Source of the DNA: JACMLD01 sp039916305
GTDB lineage: Bacteria > Bacteroidota > Bacteroidia > Chitinophagales > Chitinophagaceae
DNA length: 64,000 nt
Assembly (NCBI GenBank): GCA_039916305.1
Contig: JBDSLR010000019.1
Location: forward strand, 1 to 64,000
Direction: 5' to 3'
The position numbers and the translations under genes are program-made. The notes under the pieces were generated by a model. It ran no database searches. It was given only the letters and a program-made list of their open reading frames with translations, and was not told the origin of the DNA. Positions 1 through 7,064 of this stretch are shown piece after piece; the first letter of the stretch is position 1, and every line of letters begins with the position of its first letter.

Positions 1-94
1 CGTGAGGCGTGAGGCGTGAGGCGTGAGGCGTGAGGCGTGAGGCGTGAGGCGTGAGGCGTGAGGCGTGAGGCGTGAGGCGTGAGGCGTGAGGCGT
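1..94 (+). repeat. Tandem heptamer array, unit CGTGAGG
   Basis: The first 94 bases are about 13.4 perfect head-to-tail copies of CGTGAGG, cut by the window's left edge, so the true length is unknown. There are no spacers, so it is not a CRISPR array. Degenerate copies of the same heptamer follow the genes ending at 7065 and 16581. In both cases the CGTGAGN strand is the coding strand of the upstream gene. By analogy, this array may lie just 3' of a plus-strand gene to the left of the window. Confidence 0.95.
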
Positions 95-154
95 TATAAT
101 CTTGGGAACTGCAAGTTATGTTATGCATATGATTTTCTCGTGGAGACTTCTTCA

Positions 155-233
155 GCCCTGAAAGGACGTTATATGCATAGCCCGGGGTGAAGCCCCGGGA
201 TCATTAAACGGTATTAACGGAACCCTGAAAGGG
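155..233. repeat. REP/BIME-like palindromic block
   Basis: This block holds a CCCTGAAAGG copy (156-165), a strong GC hairpin (CCCGGGG, loop TGAAG, CCCCGGG region, 181-199) and a second CCCTGAAAGGG copy (223-233). The similar palindromic cores around a stronger hairpin resemble the REP-like intergenic repeats of Bacteroidota. I see no transposase nearby. Apart from this block and the heptamer array, the stretch 95-407 contains nothing I can support as a gene. Confidence 0.5.
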
Positions 234-407
234 ATTCAATAACAGGATTTGAAATTGAATGCATGCAGCTATTTATCCGAAAAGCTCCCCAAATATATAA
301 AGTTGAACGGAGCGTCGCAACCCTCGCTCCATCATTGTACAAAAGCCGGCACCCAGGAAATTGGCTCCTTTCGCAGGGTCTGAATATTATATACTCAGTA
401 CTGCATA

Positions 408-968
408 CTAAACCCTTGGCTTCCAGGCACTCTCTTCCACCTTCATTTGAACACCTGTATAGCGCCCCAGCACAAATAAATAATCGCTCAGGCGGTTAAT
501 GTATTGAATGATGATGGGTTCCACATCAAGGCTTTCCTGTTCCAGCCGTACACAGCAACGTTCTGCACGGCGGCAGATACAGCGGGCAATATGCAGGTGC
601 GATAGTATGTGATGACCACCCGGCAGAATAAAAAACTTCATCGGGGTAACAGACTCGTTCATCCGGTCCATTTCATTTTCCAGGAGTGAAACGTCACTAT
701 CTTTTAAATCGGGTATGCGCATTTTGGGCTCTTTTACCGGGTCGCAGGCCAATGCTGCGCCAACAGTAAACAAGCGGTCCTGTGTTTCCAGCAATATGGT
801 GCGGCTTTGCTCATCGCTTAGCAAATCGCGGCACAAACCAATGTAAGCATTCAATTCATCCACGGTGCCATAGGCCTCTATGCGCAAATGAGACTTGGGC
901 ACTTTTGTACCGCCAATGAGTGAGGTGCTACCCCTATCGCCGGTTTTGGTATAGATTTTAGACGCCAT
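408..968 (-). CDS. Cob(I)alamin adenosyltransferase, PduO/MmaB type
   Basis: This enzyme transfers the 5'-deoxyadenosyl group of ATP to cob(I)alamin, giving adenosylcobalamin for enzymes such as methylmalonyl-CoA mutase or class II ribonucleotide reductase. The 186-residue length matches the family. The N-terminal TKTGDRGSTSL segment (residues 7-17) is the conserved ATP-binding loop. VDELN (36-40), RRAER (133-137) and the INRLSDYLF helix (157-165) are further family signatures. It is cytoplasmic, with no signal peptide. It lies 124 bp downstream of the ABC ATPase gene on the same strand, so co-transcription is possible but not shown. No other cobalamin gene is in the window, so the cell may salvage rather than make the corrin ring. 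Confidence 0.92.
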   Translation of the reverse strand: MASKIYTKTGDRGSTSLIGGTKVPKSHLRIEAYGTVDELNAYIGLCRDLLSDEQSRTILLETQDRLFTVGAALACDPVKEPKMRIPDLKDSDVSLLENEMDRMNESVTPMKFFILPGGHHILSHLHIARCICRRAERCCVRLEQESLDVEPIIIQYINRLSDYLFVLGRYTGVQMKVEESAWKPRV

Positions 969-1092
969 GAAGAAGGTTTTTAATTCGAAGTTCTTCGTTC
1001 GGACGTTTTTATTGCGAAACGCTTAGAATTTTTTATAAATCCTGGGTAAACTGAACCCCGAACGAAAGTTGACTGGTATTTATGAACCGGTA

Positions 1093-1803
1093 TTAATGTA
1101 CCAGTGAAGCAGTGATTTTTTCATTGAGCCGGTCCGTTTCAATCAGTCCGTCTCTTAAGCGCACCACACGATGGGCGTGCAGGGCAATATCTTCTTCATG
1201 TGTTACCAATACTACTGTGTTACCAGCAGCCTGGATAGCACCAAAAATCTCCATGATCTCAATGGAGGTCTTGGTATCCAGGTTACCGGTAGGCTCATCT
1301 GCCAGTATAATTGAAGGGCTGTTTACCAAAGCCCGTGCAATGGCCACCCGCTGGCACTGGCCACCACTCAGCTCATTTGGTTTGTGGTGACTTCTGTCTG
1401 TAAGGCTAACTTTATCCAGTACGTCCATGGCCATTTCCATGCGTAATTTTTTGGTAATGCCCGCATAGACCAATGGCAGGGCCACATTTTCTGCTGCTGT
1501 TAATCTTGGCAGCAGGTTGAATTGCTGAAACACAAAGCCAATTTCTTTGTTGCGAACTTCTGCAAGGTCGTCATCGCTCATTTTGCTTACGTCCTGCTCA
1601 TTCAGGATATACTTACCGCCTGTTGGTGAGTCAAGGCAACCAAGGATATTCATCAACGTACTCTTACCGGACCCGGAAGGACCCATGAGCGCAACATATT
1701 CATTTTTTAAAATATTGAGCGATATACCTTTCAAAACGGGTATGGGCTGTTTGCCCATGAAATACGCTTTCTGTATGTCTTCAAGCTGGATAATTCCACT
1801 CAT
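1093..1803 (-). CDS. ABC transporter ATPase, LolD/MacB-like
   Basis: This is a stand-alone ATP-binding subunit (236 residues) of the MacB/LolD/FtsE-like class, which drives lipoprotein release or efflux with a separate permease. Visible motifs are Walker A GPSGSGKST (41-49), a Q-loop in FVFQQFNLLP (about 90-99), signature LSGGQ (145-149), Walker B IILADE (165-170) and the switch histidine in VTHEED (H202). LTAAENVALPL is typical of the class. The permease is not adjacent: the upstream neighbour is gatC (28 bp gap) and the downstream one is the cobalamin adenosyltransferase. The substrate therefore cannot be named. The start was chosen because MSGIIQLEDIQKAY matches the usual N-terminus. Confidence 0.9.
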   Translation of the reverse strand: MSGIIQLEDIQKAYFMGKQPIPVLKGISLNILKNEYVALMGPSGSGKSTLMNILGCLDSPTGGKYILNEQDVSKMSDDDLAEVRNKEIGFVFQQFNLLPRLTAAENVALPLVYAGITKKLRMEMAMDVLDKVSLTDRSHHKPNELSGGQCQRVAIARALVNSPSIILADEPTGNLDTKTSIEIMEIFGAIQAAGNTVVLVTHEEDIALHAHRVVRLRDGLIETDRLNEKITASLVH

Positions 1804-1831
1804 ATGATGAAGGTTAATGCTGTTTGCGGGT

Positions 1832-2122
1832 TTATTTTTTAATTACTTTGGGAACTTTAAAATAATCTTGGCTGGCGGCGGGCGCATTGGCCAATGCGGT
1901 TGCTTTTTGCATAGAGCCTTTTACTTCATCTTCGCGGTAGGCATCCATGGCATCTGTCATGTGTAATAATGGCTCAGTACCGGTAGTATCTACTTCCTGC
2001 AATTTTTCTACAAAAGCAATCATGCGCTGCAAATCGTTTTTAATCTCTGCTTTTTCTTCGTCATTAAATTGAAGCCTTGCCAGGTTGGCCAGGTTATCTA
2101 TCAGCCCGGTGGTTACTTCCAT
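1832..2122 (-). CDS. gatC: Aspartyl/glutamyl-tRNA amidotransferase subunit C
   Basis: GatC is the small scaffold subunit of the GatCAB amidotransferase, which converts misacylated Glu-tRNA(Gln) or Asp-tRNA(Asn) to the correct species. The 96-residue product starting MEVTTGLIDNLANLARL has the family's helical N-terminus. The family pattern continues with EIKNDLQRMIAFVEKLQEVDTTG and the later EPLLHM and YREDEV segments. An in-frame extension to 2227 exists, but its codons run through an intergenic repeat and give an atypical N-terminus, so I use the internal ATG. gatA and gatB are not nearby. The gene is divergent from trpS, which keeps two translation genes side by side. Confidence 0.88.
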   Translation of the reverse strand: MEVTTGLIDNLANLARLQFNDEEKAEIKNDLQRMIAFVEKLQEVDTTGTEPLLHMTDAMDAYREDEVKGSMQKATALANAPAASQDYFKVPKVIKK

Positions 2123-2182
2123 ATGCAACAAAAATAAAGAATTGCCTCCAAGCCGCGGGCTTTTGTGATGAAAGGCGGAAAA

Positions 2183-2352
2183 ATAGTCTGGAGCCAGTAG
2201 TCTGAAGTCGGCAGGCCCTACCGCCACGATTTGTGCTAAACTTTACAGACGCAGGACTATGGAATTATTTTGACGACCGCAAGAACGCCCGGCTATCGTC
2301 TTTTGATGACCACGATAGGTGAAGACTATCGGCTCCAGACTATCGACTAATG
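2183..2352. repeat. Degenerate GACTATC-type repeats between gatC and trpS
   Basis: The divergent gatC/trpS intergenic region carries several GACTAT-like units (for example 2255-2260, 2324-2329 and 2338-2343). A perfect 13-bp inverted repeat, GGCTCCAGACTAT at 2331-2343, has its complement at 2183-2195. The units look like a decayed 7- to 8-bp repeat family. They run through the spurious N-terminal extensions of both neighbouring reading frames, which supports the shorter starts used here. Confidence 0.5.
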
Positions 2353-2375
2353 ACTTTTCTTATCTTCGCTGCCTT

Positions 2376-3377
2376 ATGAGCAAGAAAGAAATTGTAATGA
2401 GCGGTATACGGCCAACAGGCTTTCTTCACCTGGGCAATTATTTTGGCGCCATGCGTAACTGGGCGCGCATGCAGGAAGATTTTGAATGTTATTATTCGGT
2501 GGTGGACTGGCATTCGCTTACCACGCACCCGGATACAAAGGAACTGAAAGCCAATGTGCAAAGGGTTTTTGCAGAGTGTATTGCTGCAGGTATTGATCCT
2601 GATAAATGTACTTTTTACGCCCAGAGCGATGTGCCCGAAATTGCTGAATTGTACCTCTGCTTAAATATGCTGGCCTACCAGGGTGAACTGGAGAAAACGG
2701 TTACTTTTAAAGATAAAGTCCGTCAATCGCCGGACAACGTAAATGCGGGCTTGCTTACCTACCCGGTACTGCAGGCCGCGGATATATTAATCCACCGGGC
2801 TACCTATGTACCCGTGGGTAAAGACCAGGAACAGCATCTTGAAATGGCACGCACTTTTGCCAATCGTTTTAATCACCGGTATGGCGAAGTACTTCCACAA
2901 CCCAAAGCATTCAATTATAACAATGCACTTGTAAAAATCATGAGCCTGGATGGCAACGGCAAAATGAGCAAAAGTGAGAACGAGAATGCTACCATTTACC
3001 TGGGTGATGGGGACGAGGTTATCCGGAAAAAAATAATGAAAGCTAAAACAGATAGTGGACCAACGGCACCCAATTCGGTAAAGCCGGATTATATAGAAAA
3101 CGTTTTTCAGCTGATGCAGCTGGTGAGTACAGCGGAGACACTAATGGAATTTGAAAAAGGTTATGACAACTGCAGCATACGTTACGGCGATATGAAAAAG
3201 CAACTGGCGGAAGACATGGTAAAATTTGTTTCCCCCATACGGGAGAAAGCAGACAGCATTCGTCTTGATGAAAAATACCTGGCAGGAATAATGGAAAAAG
3301 GTGCTGCCAAAGCAAGAAAAAGCGCCACCGCAACCATACAGTTGGTAAGAGAAGCCATGGGGTTTAAATATTACTGA
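2376..3377 (+). CDS. trpS: Tryptophan--tRNA ligase
   Basis: This class Ic aminoacyl-tRNA synthetase charges tRNA(Trp) with tryptophan in the cytoplasm. The 333-residue product starts MSKKEIVMSGIRPTG, with the HIGH-type motif as HLGNY (18-22) and the KMSKS loop present intact (residues 196-200). The length is normal for bacterial TrpRS. A start 57 bp upstream is in frame but would add residues encoded by the repeat-rich spacer, so it is rejected. A TATCTTCG element at 2361-2368 resembles the Bacteroidota -7 box (TAnnTTTG), but would leave a very short leader. A deoxynucleoside kinase gene follows on the same strand after about 80 bp. Confidence 0.95.
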   Translation: MSKKEIVMSGIRPTGFLHLGNYFGAMRNWARMQEDFECYYSVVDWHSLTTHPDTKELKANVQRVFAECIAAGIDPDKCTFYAQSDVPEIAELYLCLNMLAYQGELEKTVTFKDKVRQSPDNVNAGLLTYPVLQAADILIHRATYVPVGKDQEQHLEMARTFANRFNHRYGEVLPQPKAFNYNNALVKIMSLDGNGKMSKSENENATIYLGDGDEVIRKKIMKAKTDSGPTAPNSVKPDYIENVFQLMQLVSTAETLMEFEKGYDNCSIRYGDMKKQLAEDMVKFVSPIREKADSIRLDEKYLAGIMEKGAAKARKSATATIQLVREAMGFKYY

Positions 3378-3395
3378 TTATTTTTCTTCTTTAGT

Positions 3396-3426
3396 ATTGA
3401 TCAGTTGGGGGAATTGTATATTTTTA
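3396..3426 (+). promoter_or_regulatory. Candidate promoter of the deoxynucleoside kinase gene
   Basis: ATTG at 3396-3399, 19 bases, then TATTTTTA at 3419-3426 approximates the Bacteroidota -33 TTTG / -7 TAnnTTTG arrangement. It would give a leader of roughly 25-30 bases before the ATG at 3456 or 3462. Both boxes are imperfect. Confidence 0.3.
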
Positions 3427-3455
3427 GCGGCACTATCATCTGCAAATTTGTACGA

Positions 3456-4097
3456 ATGGCCATGGCAAAAAACAAGAAACCCAAGCATATAGCAGTTGCC
3501 GGAAATATCGGCGCAGGAAAAACCACTTTAACGGAGTTACTGAGCAAACATTATAAATGGATACCCCAGTTTGAAGATGTTGATCATAATCCTTACCTGA
3601 ACGATTTTTATGAGGACATGCCACGCTGGAGTTTTAATCTCCAGATTTATTTTTTAAACAGCCGGCTTACACAATTGCTGGATATACACCGTGGCACCGA
3701 AACCGTGATACAGGACCGGACTATTTTTGAAGACGCCAACATATTTGCACCCAATCTTCATGAAATGGGTTTAATGAGCAAGCGCGACTTCGATAACTAC
3801 TATAATTTTTTTCAGACTTTAAAAACCATGGTACAGCCACCCGATATGCTTATCTACCTCAAGGGCTCGGTACCTACCCTGGTTGGCCAGATACAGAAAC
3901 GCGGCCGCGAGTATGAAGAAAATATCCGGCTGGATTACCTTAAGCGCCTTAATGATTATTACAATAAATGGATTGAGAGCTACAAGGAAGGCGCCCTGCT
4001 GGTCATTGACATCGATAAGAACAAATTTGCTGAAAACGAAGAACACATGGGCGAGATTATCCGTAAAGTGGATGCACAGCTGTACGGACTGTTTTAA
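3456..4097 (+). CDS. Deoxynucleoside kinase (dGK/dAK-like)
   Basis: This dNK-family kinase phosphorylates deoxynucleosides for dNTP salvage. The P-loop GNIGAGKTT lies about 20 residues from the N-terminus. QDRTIFEDANIFA is the ERS/DRS-like substrate region, and KRGREYEENI contains the arginine-rich lid. The length (about 211-213 residues) fits the bacterial deoxyadenosine/deoxyguanosine kinase group. Two ATGs (3456 and 3462) are equally usable. A third in-frame start at 3405 lies in the probable promoter and is rejected. A strong terminator follows. Base preference cannot be read reliably from the sequence. Confidence 0.88.
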   Translation: MAMAKNKKPKHIAVAGNIGAGKTTLTELLSKHYKWIPQFEDVDHNPYLNDFYEDMPRWSFNLQIYFLNSRLTQLLDIHRGTETVIQDRTIFEDANIFAPNLHEMGLMSKRDFDNYYNFFQTLKTMVQPPDMLIYLKGSVPTLVGQIQKRGREYEENIRLDYLKRLNDYYNKWIESYKEGALLVIDIDKNKFAENEEHMGEIIRKVDAQLYGLF

Positions 4098-4126
4098 TTG
4101 CCAACAAAGAAAATAAAAGTTGAGTG

Positions 4127-4152
4127 GAGCAGGATTTTTTCCTGCTCTTTTT
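4127..4152 (+). terminator. Rho-independent terminator after the dNK gene
   Basis: GAGCAGG (4127-4133) and CCTGCTC (4141-4147) pair around a T-rich loop, followed by a T-run. It lies 30 bases after the kinase stop codon. The remainder of the spacer, 4153-4466, shows no gene or clear signal. Confidence 0.8.
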
Positions 4153-4466
4153 GTTTGTCCCTGCGCGGGCCTATTTACGCCCCTGCTTTTTTTTATCCCA
4201 ATAAGCCGACATTGTTTATAGTGTAACGCAGGGTGAAGCGACTATTCATCCCAATTAAATATTTCTAATGCTTCCACTGCCATGTTTTTCCATACAAGCA
4301 TGGAAAAATTGTTTATTATCTCGCGCAGTTGTTTGACAGCATCAATAAGCAAAATATCGGTACTGATTATCATTGGTAAAAAATAAACCTGACCGCGGAA
4401 AAAACTGCAGTACCAGCCTGTTTTTATATGGAAAATATGCTGACCTGCATCTGACTAATAAATGAC

Positions 4467-4877
4467 ATGAAATACTTATTAATTTCAGCAATCTTTTCAA
4501 TATTCACTTACAATGTATATGCGCAAAAGGGTAAAAAGACCGTGGAAGAAGAAGTTGTATTTACTAAAGTTGAAGTGAATGCCGGCACGGATTACGCGGC
4601 ATGGGCAACCTATATTAAAAAAGCATCCAGGCTGTACGCCTCAACAGCAGGTATTCCTGCTGGTTCTTATAAGATAAAGGTTTCGTTTGTAATAGATCAG
4701 TATGGAAATATTACAGCGGCGAAAGCGAAAAATGATCCCGGCTACGGGCTCGCAAAAAAAGCGGAATTGATTATTTACCAGTATCCTGGCGTATGGCGGC
4801 CTGCCAACCAATGCGGTCGCTTTGTAAAAAGCTATAAAGAACAGGTAGTTGAATTTAATAGTATAGCAACGCAATAG
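4467..4877 (+). CDS. Exported small protein with TonB C-terminal-like domain
   Basis: This 136-residue protein has a Sec signal peptide (MKYLLISAIFSIFTYNVYAQ, cleavage likely after residue 19 or 20). A domain from about residue 65 to 131 resembles the C-terminal domain of energy transducer TonB: a beta strand VSFVIDQYGNITAAKA, a helix GLAKKAELII, then YPGVWRPANQ and a final strand. There is no transmembrane anchor after the signal and no proline-rich linker, so it is not a normal TonB. It is more likely a free periplasmic relative of the kind common in Bacteroidota. The gene is single and convergent with the next one. The function is unknown. Confidence 0.65.
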   Translation: MKYLLISAIFSIFTYNVYAQKGKKTVEEEVVFTKVEVNAGTDYAAWATYIKKASRLYASTAGIPAGSYKIKVSFVIDQYGNITAAKAKNDPGYGLAKKAELIIYQYPGVWRPANQCGRFVKSYKEQVVEFNSIATQ

Positions 4878-4917
4878 TTGCGGGTTGAAAAAGTCGCTGC
4901 GGGAAAATATTATACGG

Positions 4918-5457
4918 TTATTTATACCCCGCATATTCTTTTAGCTTATCCAGCTCTTTTTTTACTTTTTCGCCCCATTGTTCCTGCTCTTCTTTATCAC
5001 GACTGAAATCTGTTTCGCTATCGTACTGGTTCTGCATCTCAGCCAATTCTTTCATTATTTTATTGTACATAGCAGGTACAGATTTTTGGGCGGTGGAAGG
5101 ATCAAATGAGTAAGATTTTACTATTTTATGAAGTTTCCTTGCATAGATTTCTGCAATGTCAAAGTGGCCCTGCTCGTGTGAAAGAATATAATCTGTTTTG
5201 ACCCTGCCCCATGAACTGTTTTTTTCAAAAACACAACCTATATTATAGCTGAAACCTTTTTCAGAATCGTATGTGTACTTAAATGTTATTTTGGAGCTGG
5301 TAAGTGCTGCATTGGTAGAGTTGTCGTCGGGGCTGCTTTTAAAATCATCCCAGGTTAATTTGCGGGCTGCCAGCCATGGAATACTGTTGTTGTCTTTCCC
5401 CGGTGTAAAGAGAACCGGGATTGAAAGTAAGTATGCTATTATTAATTTTAAAACCAT
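4918..5457 (-). CDS. Putative secreted zinc protease, DUF922-like
   Basis: This 179-residue exported protein has a hydrophobic N-terminus (MVLKLIIAYLLSIPVLF) and a W-DDFK segment near residue 35. It has the metal-binding motif HEQGH at residues 94-98 followed by FDIAEIYAR. This arrangement matches the DUF922 family of predicted metallopeptidases. The C-terminal third is a charged, probably coiled helix (KEEQEQWGEKVKKELDKLKEY). The catalytic motif is intact, but no activity has been assigned that I can name. It probably acts in the periplasm or at the surface. It is transcribed alone and converges on the TonB-C-like gene. Confidence 0.65.
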   Translation of the reverse strand: MVLKLIIAYLLSIPVLFTPGKDNNSIPWLAARKLTWDDFKSSPDDNSTNAALTSSKITFKYTYDSEKGFSYNIGCVFEKNSSWGRVKTDYILSHEQGHFDIAEIYARKLHKIVKSYSFDPSTAQKSVPAMYNKIMKELAEMQNQYDSETDFSRDKEEQEQWGEKVKKELDKLKEYAGYK

Positions 5458-5609
5458 TGTGTGAATTTAAAAGTAATAACGCTAAATCAGCGGTAAGGAG
5501 GCTAAAGGAATTCTTAAAATTGAGGAACGAAGTGTGGATAATGGCACGTTATCCAATAACGGCACCTTATTTAACACCGGCAAAATAATCAGCCTGTGCG
5601 CGGACTGGC

Positions 5610-6092
5610 TTATTTAACTTTTTTTAACAACAGTACATAACCGCAAAGGCCTTTCTTTTTTTGCTTATTTACCTGTACCGGTTTAATGAGGTGGTATTCT
5701 GTAAACTGAGACACATACGGATAGCTGATAATATTCCCATCTACATCACCCCACTGATGCCTTTTATACACAACTTGTTTTTCATTAAAATCGTACATGC
5801 GCACTTCATATAGGCGGGAAGAAGGATCGCCAATAAAAACAAATTGGTACCACGCGCCTTGGGTAAGCGGAAGAACAATGGGCAATTCATACTCGCTCTC
5901 CATTTTCACGGAAGCTTCACGCACTACTTCATAACCCTGGCTACTGAATAGTTGTTTAATACTGTCAATCTGAACCTTATATGATTCATTCATGCAATTT
6001 TCGAGGCGGATTATATCCTCCTGGGCCACTGCCGCAAGTGAAGAAATGATAATTGCAAGGAGAAAACTGATTTTTTTCAGGTAGCCTTTCAT
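5610..6092 (-). CDS. Hypothetical secreted protein
   Basis: I do not recognise this family. The product has 160 residues, with a clear signal peptide ending near AVAQ (residue 24). The mature part is about 135 residues, mixed alpha/beta, with a conserved-looking WYQFVFIGDPSSRLYEVRMYDFNEKQVVYK stretch (described here in part) and a lysine-rich end. There are two cysteines, too far apart to suggest metal binding. Its strand and position put it between the DUF922-like gene and the SDR gene, with gaps of more than 100 bp on each side, so it is probably monocistronic. Confidence 0.6.
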   Translation of the reverse strand: MKGYLKKISFLLAIIISSLAAVAQEDIIRLENCMNESYKVQIDSIKQLFSSQGYEVVREASVKMESEYELPIVLPLTQGAWYQFVFIGDPSSRLYEVRMYDFNEKQVVYKRHQWGDVDGNIISYPYVSQFTEYHLIKPVQVNKQKKKGLCGYVLLLKKVK

Positions 6093-6215
6093 ACTAACGG
6101 TTTTAACAGGATGACGGATTATATCAGACGGCTAATATAATACATCCATTCAGTTAGTGCAAAGCATGTTCCATTATTTTCGCCGAACGGCTTCTGAATC
6201 CGGTTCAAATGTTAT

Positions 6216-6974
6216 TTACTCCTTAAATATGTAAATACCGTCTGCCTGAGCCGTACAGGTAATTACCAGGTCGTTAACGCAAACATGGGGTGGAAGGCTG
6301 GCGCAATAATAAATTACATCGGCCACATCCTCAGCTGATAAGGGCTTAAACCCGTCATATATTTTTTTAGCGGTGTCCCCGTCGCCTTTGAAGCGTACCA
6401 GTGAAAATTCTGTCTCAGCTGCCCCCGGGTGTATAGCGGTTACTTTTATGTGGTGTTTCAGCAAATCAACCCGCATTCCCCTGCTAATGGCGTCTACTGC
6501 TGCTTTGGAAGCACAATAGACATTCCCCTTTTCATAAATGTCTTTCGCAGCTACTGAACCGAGGTTAATGATATGTCCCTGGTTGCGGGCGGTCATCAAC
6601 GGTAAAACAGCCTTGCTTACATATAACAGACCTTTTACATTGGTATCCAGCATGGTATCCCAATCGTCTATATTGCCTTCATTGATATAATCCCTGCCCA
6701 GGGCAAGGCCGGCATTGTTCAGCAAAACATCCACTTGTATCCATCGGTCGGGCATATTGCTGATAGCGCCGGCAACCGCTTCGCGGTCGCGCACGTCAAA
6801 AACCAATGGCAAAACCGCCACCCCGTACTTATTTTCCAGTTCTTTTTGCAACGCCAGTAAAAGAGGTTCTCTTCTGCCTGTGATAATCAAATCATACTGA
6901 TGAGCCGCAAACTTTTCAGCAGCCGCTTTTCCAAAACCTGATGTGGCACCGGTAATAAAAACTATTTTATTCAT
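6216..6974 (-). CDS. SDR-family NAD(P)-dependent oxidoreductase
   Basis: This classical short-chain dehydrogenase (252 residues) is close in pattern to the YdfG/serine dehydrogenase-like group that oxidises small 3-hydroxy acids or reduces aldehydes. The cofactor motif TGATSGFG is at residues 8-15, NNAG at 86-89 and the catalytic S140, Y153 and K157 are all present. An arginine pair after beta-2 (TGRRE) suggests NADP preference, by inference. The substrate cannot be deduced. It is cytoplasmic and not in an evident operon. Confidence 0.88.
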   Translation of the reverse strand: MNKIVFITGATSGFGKAAAEKFAAHQYDLIITGRREPLLLALQKELENKYGVAVLPLVFDVRDREAVAGAISNMPDRWIQVDVLLNNAGLALGRDYINEGNIDDWDTMLDTNVKGLLYVSKAVLPLMTARNQGHIINLGSVAAKDIYEKGNVYCASKAAVDAISRGMRVDLLKHHIKVTAIHPGAAETEFSLVRFKGDGDTAKKIYDGFKPLSAEDVADVIYYCASLPPHVCVNDLVITCTAQADGIYIFKE

Positions 6975-7022
6975 TCGTGATTAATAATTTGCTTGGTTGA
7001 TTGCAAATGTGACGACTAAGTT

Positions 7023-7062
7023 ACCGCGATCTCGCTACTCACGCCTCCCCTCTCACGATCCC
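7023..7062 (-). repeat. Degenerate CGTGAGN heptamers after the T9SS cargo gene
   Basis: Read on the minus strand, the bases directly after the stop codon of the large cargo gene are heptamers in one register, including CGTGAGA and CGTGAGT, with diverged units between. They match the perfect CGTGAGG array at 1-94 and the five units after dprA. Confidence 0.6.
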
Positions 7063-7064
7063 CG

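Noticed and set aside
1..94. CRISPR array
   Set aside because: The repeats are contiguous 7-base units without spacers, and there are no cas genes.
263..499. 78-codon plus-strand frame before the cobalamin adenosyltransferase
   Set aside because: It overlaps the adenosyltransferase gene antisense, has no recognisable domain and starts in a repeat-rich spacer.
2123..2227. N-terminal extension of gatC
   Set aside because: The extra 35 residues come from the intergenic repeat and do not fit the GatC family length.
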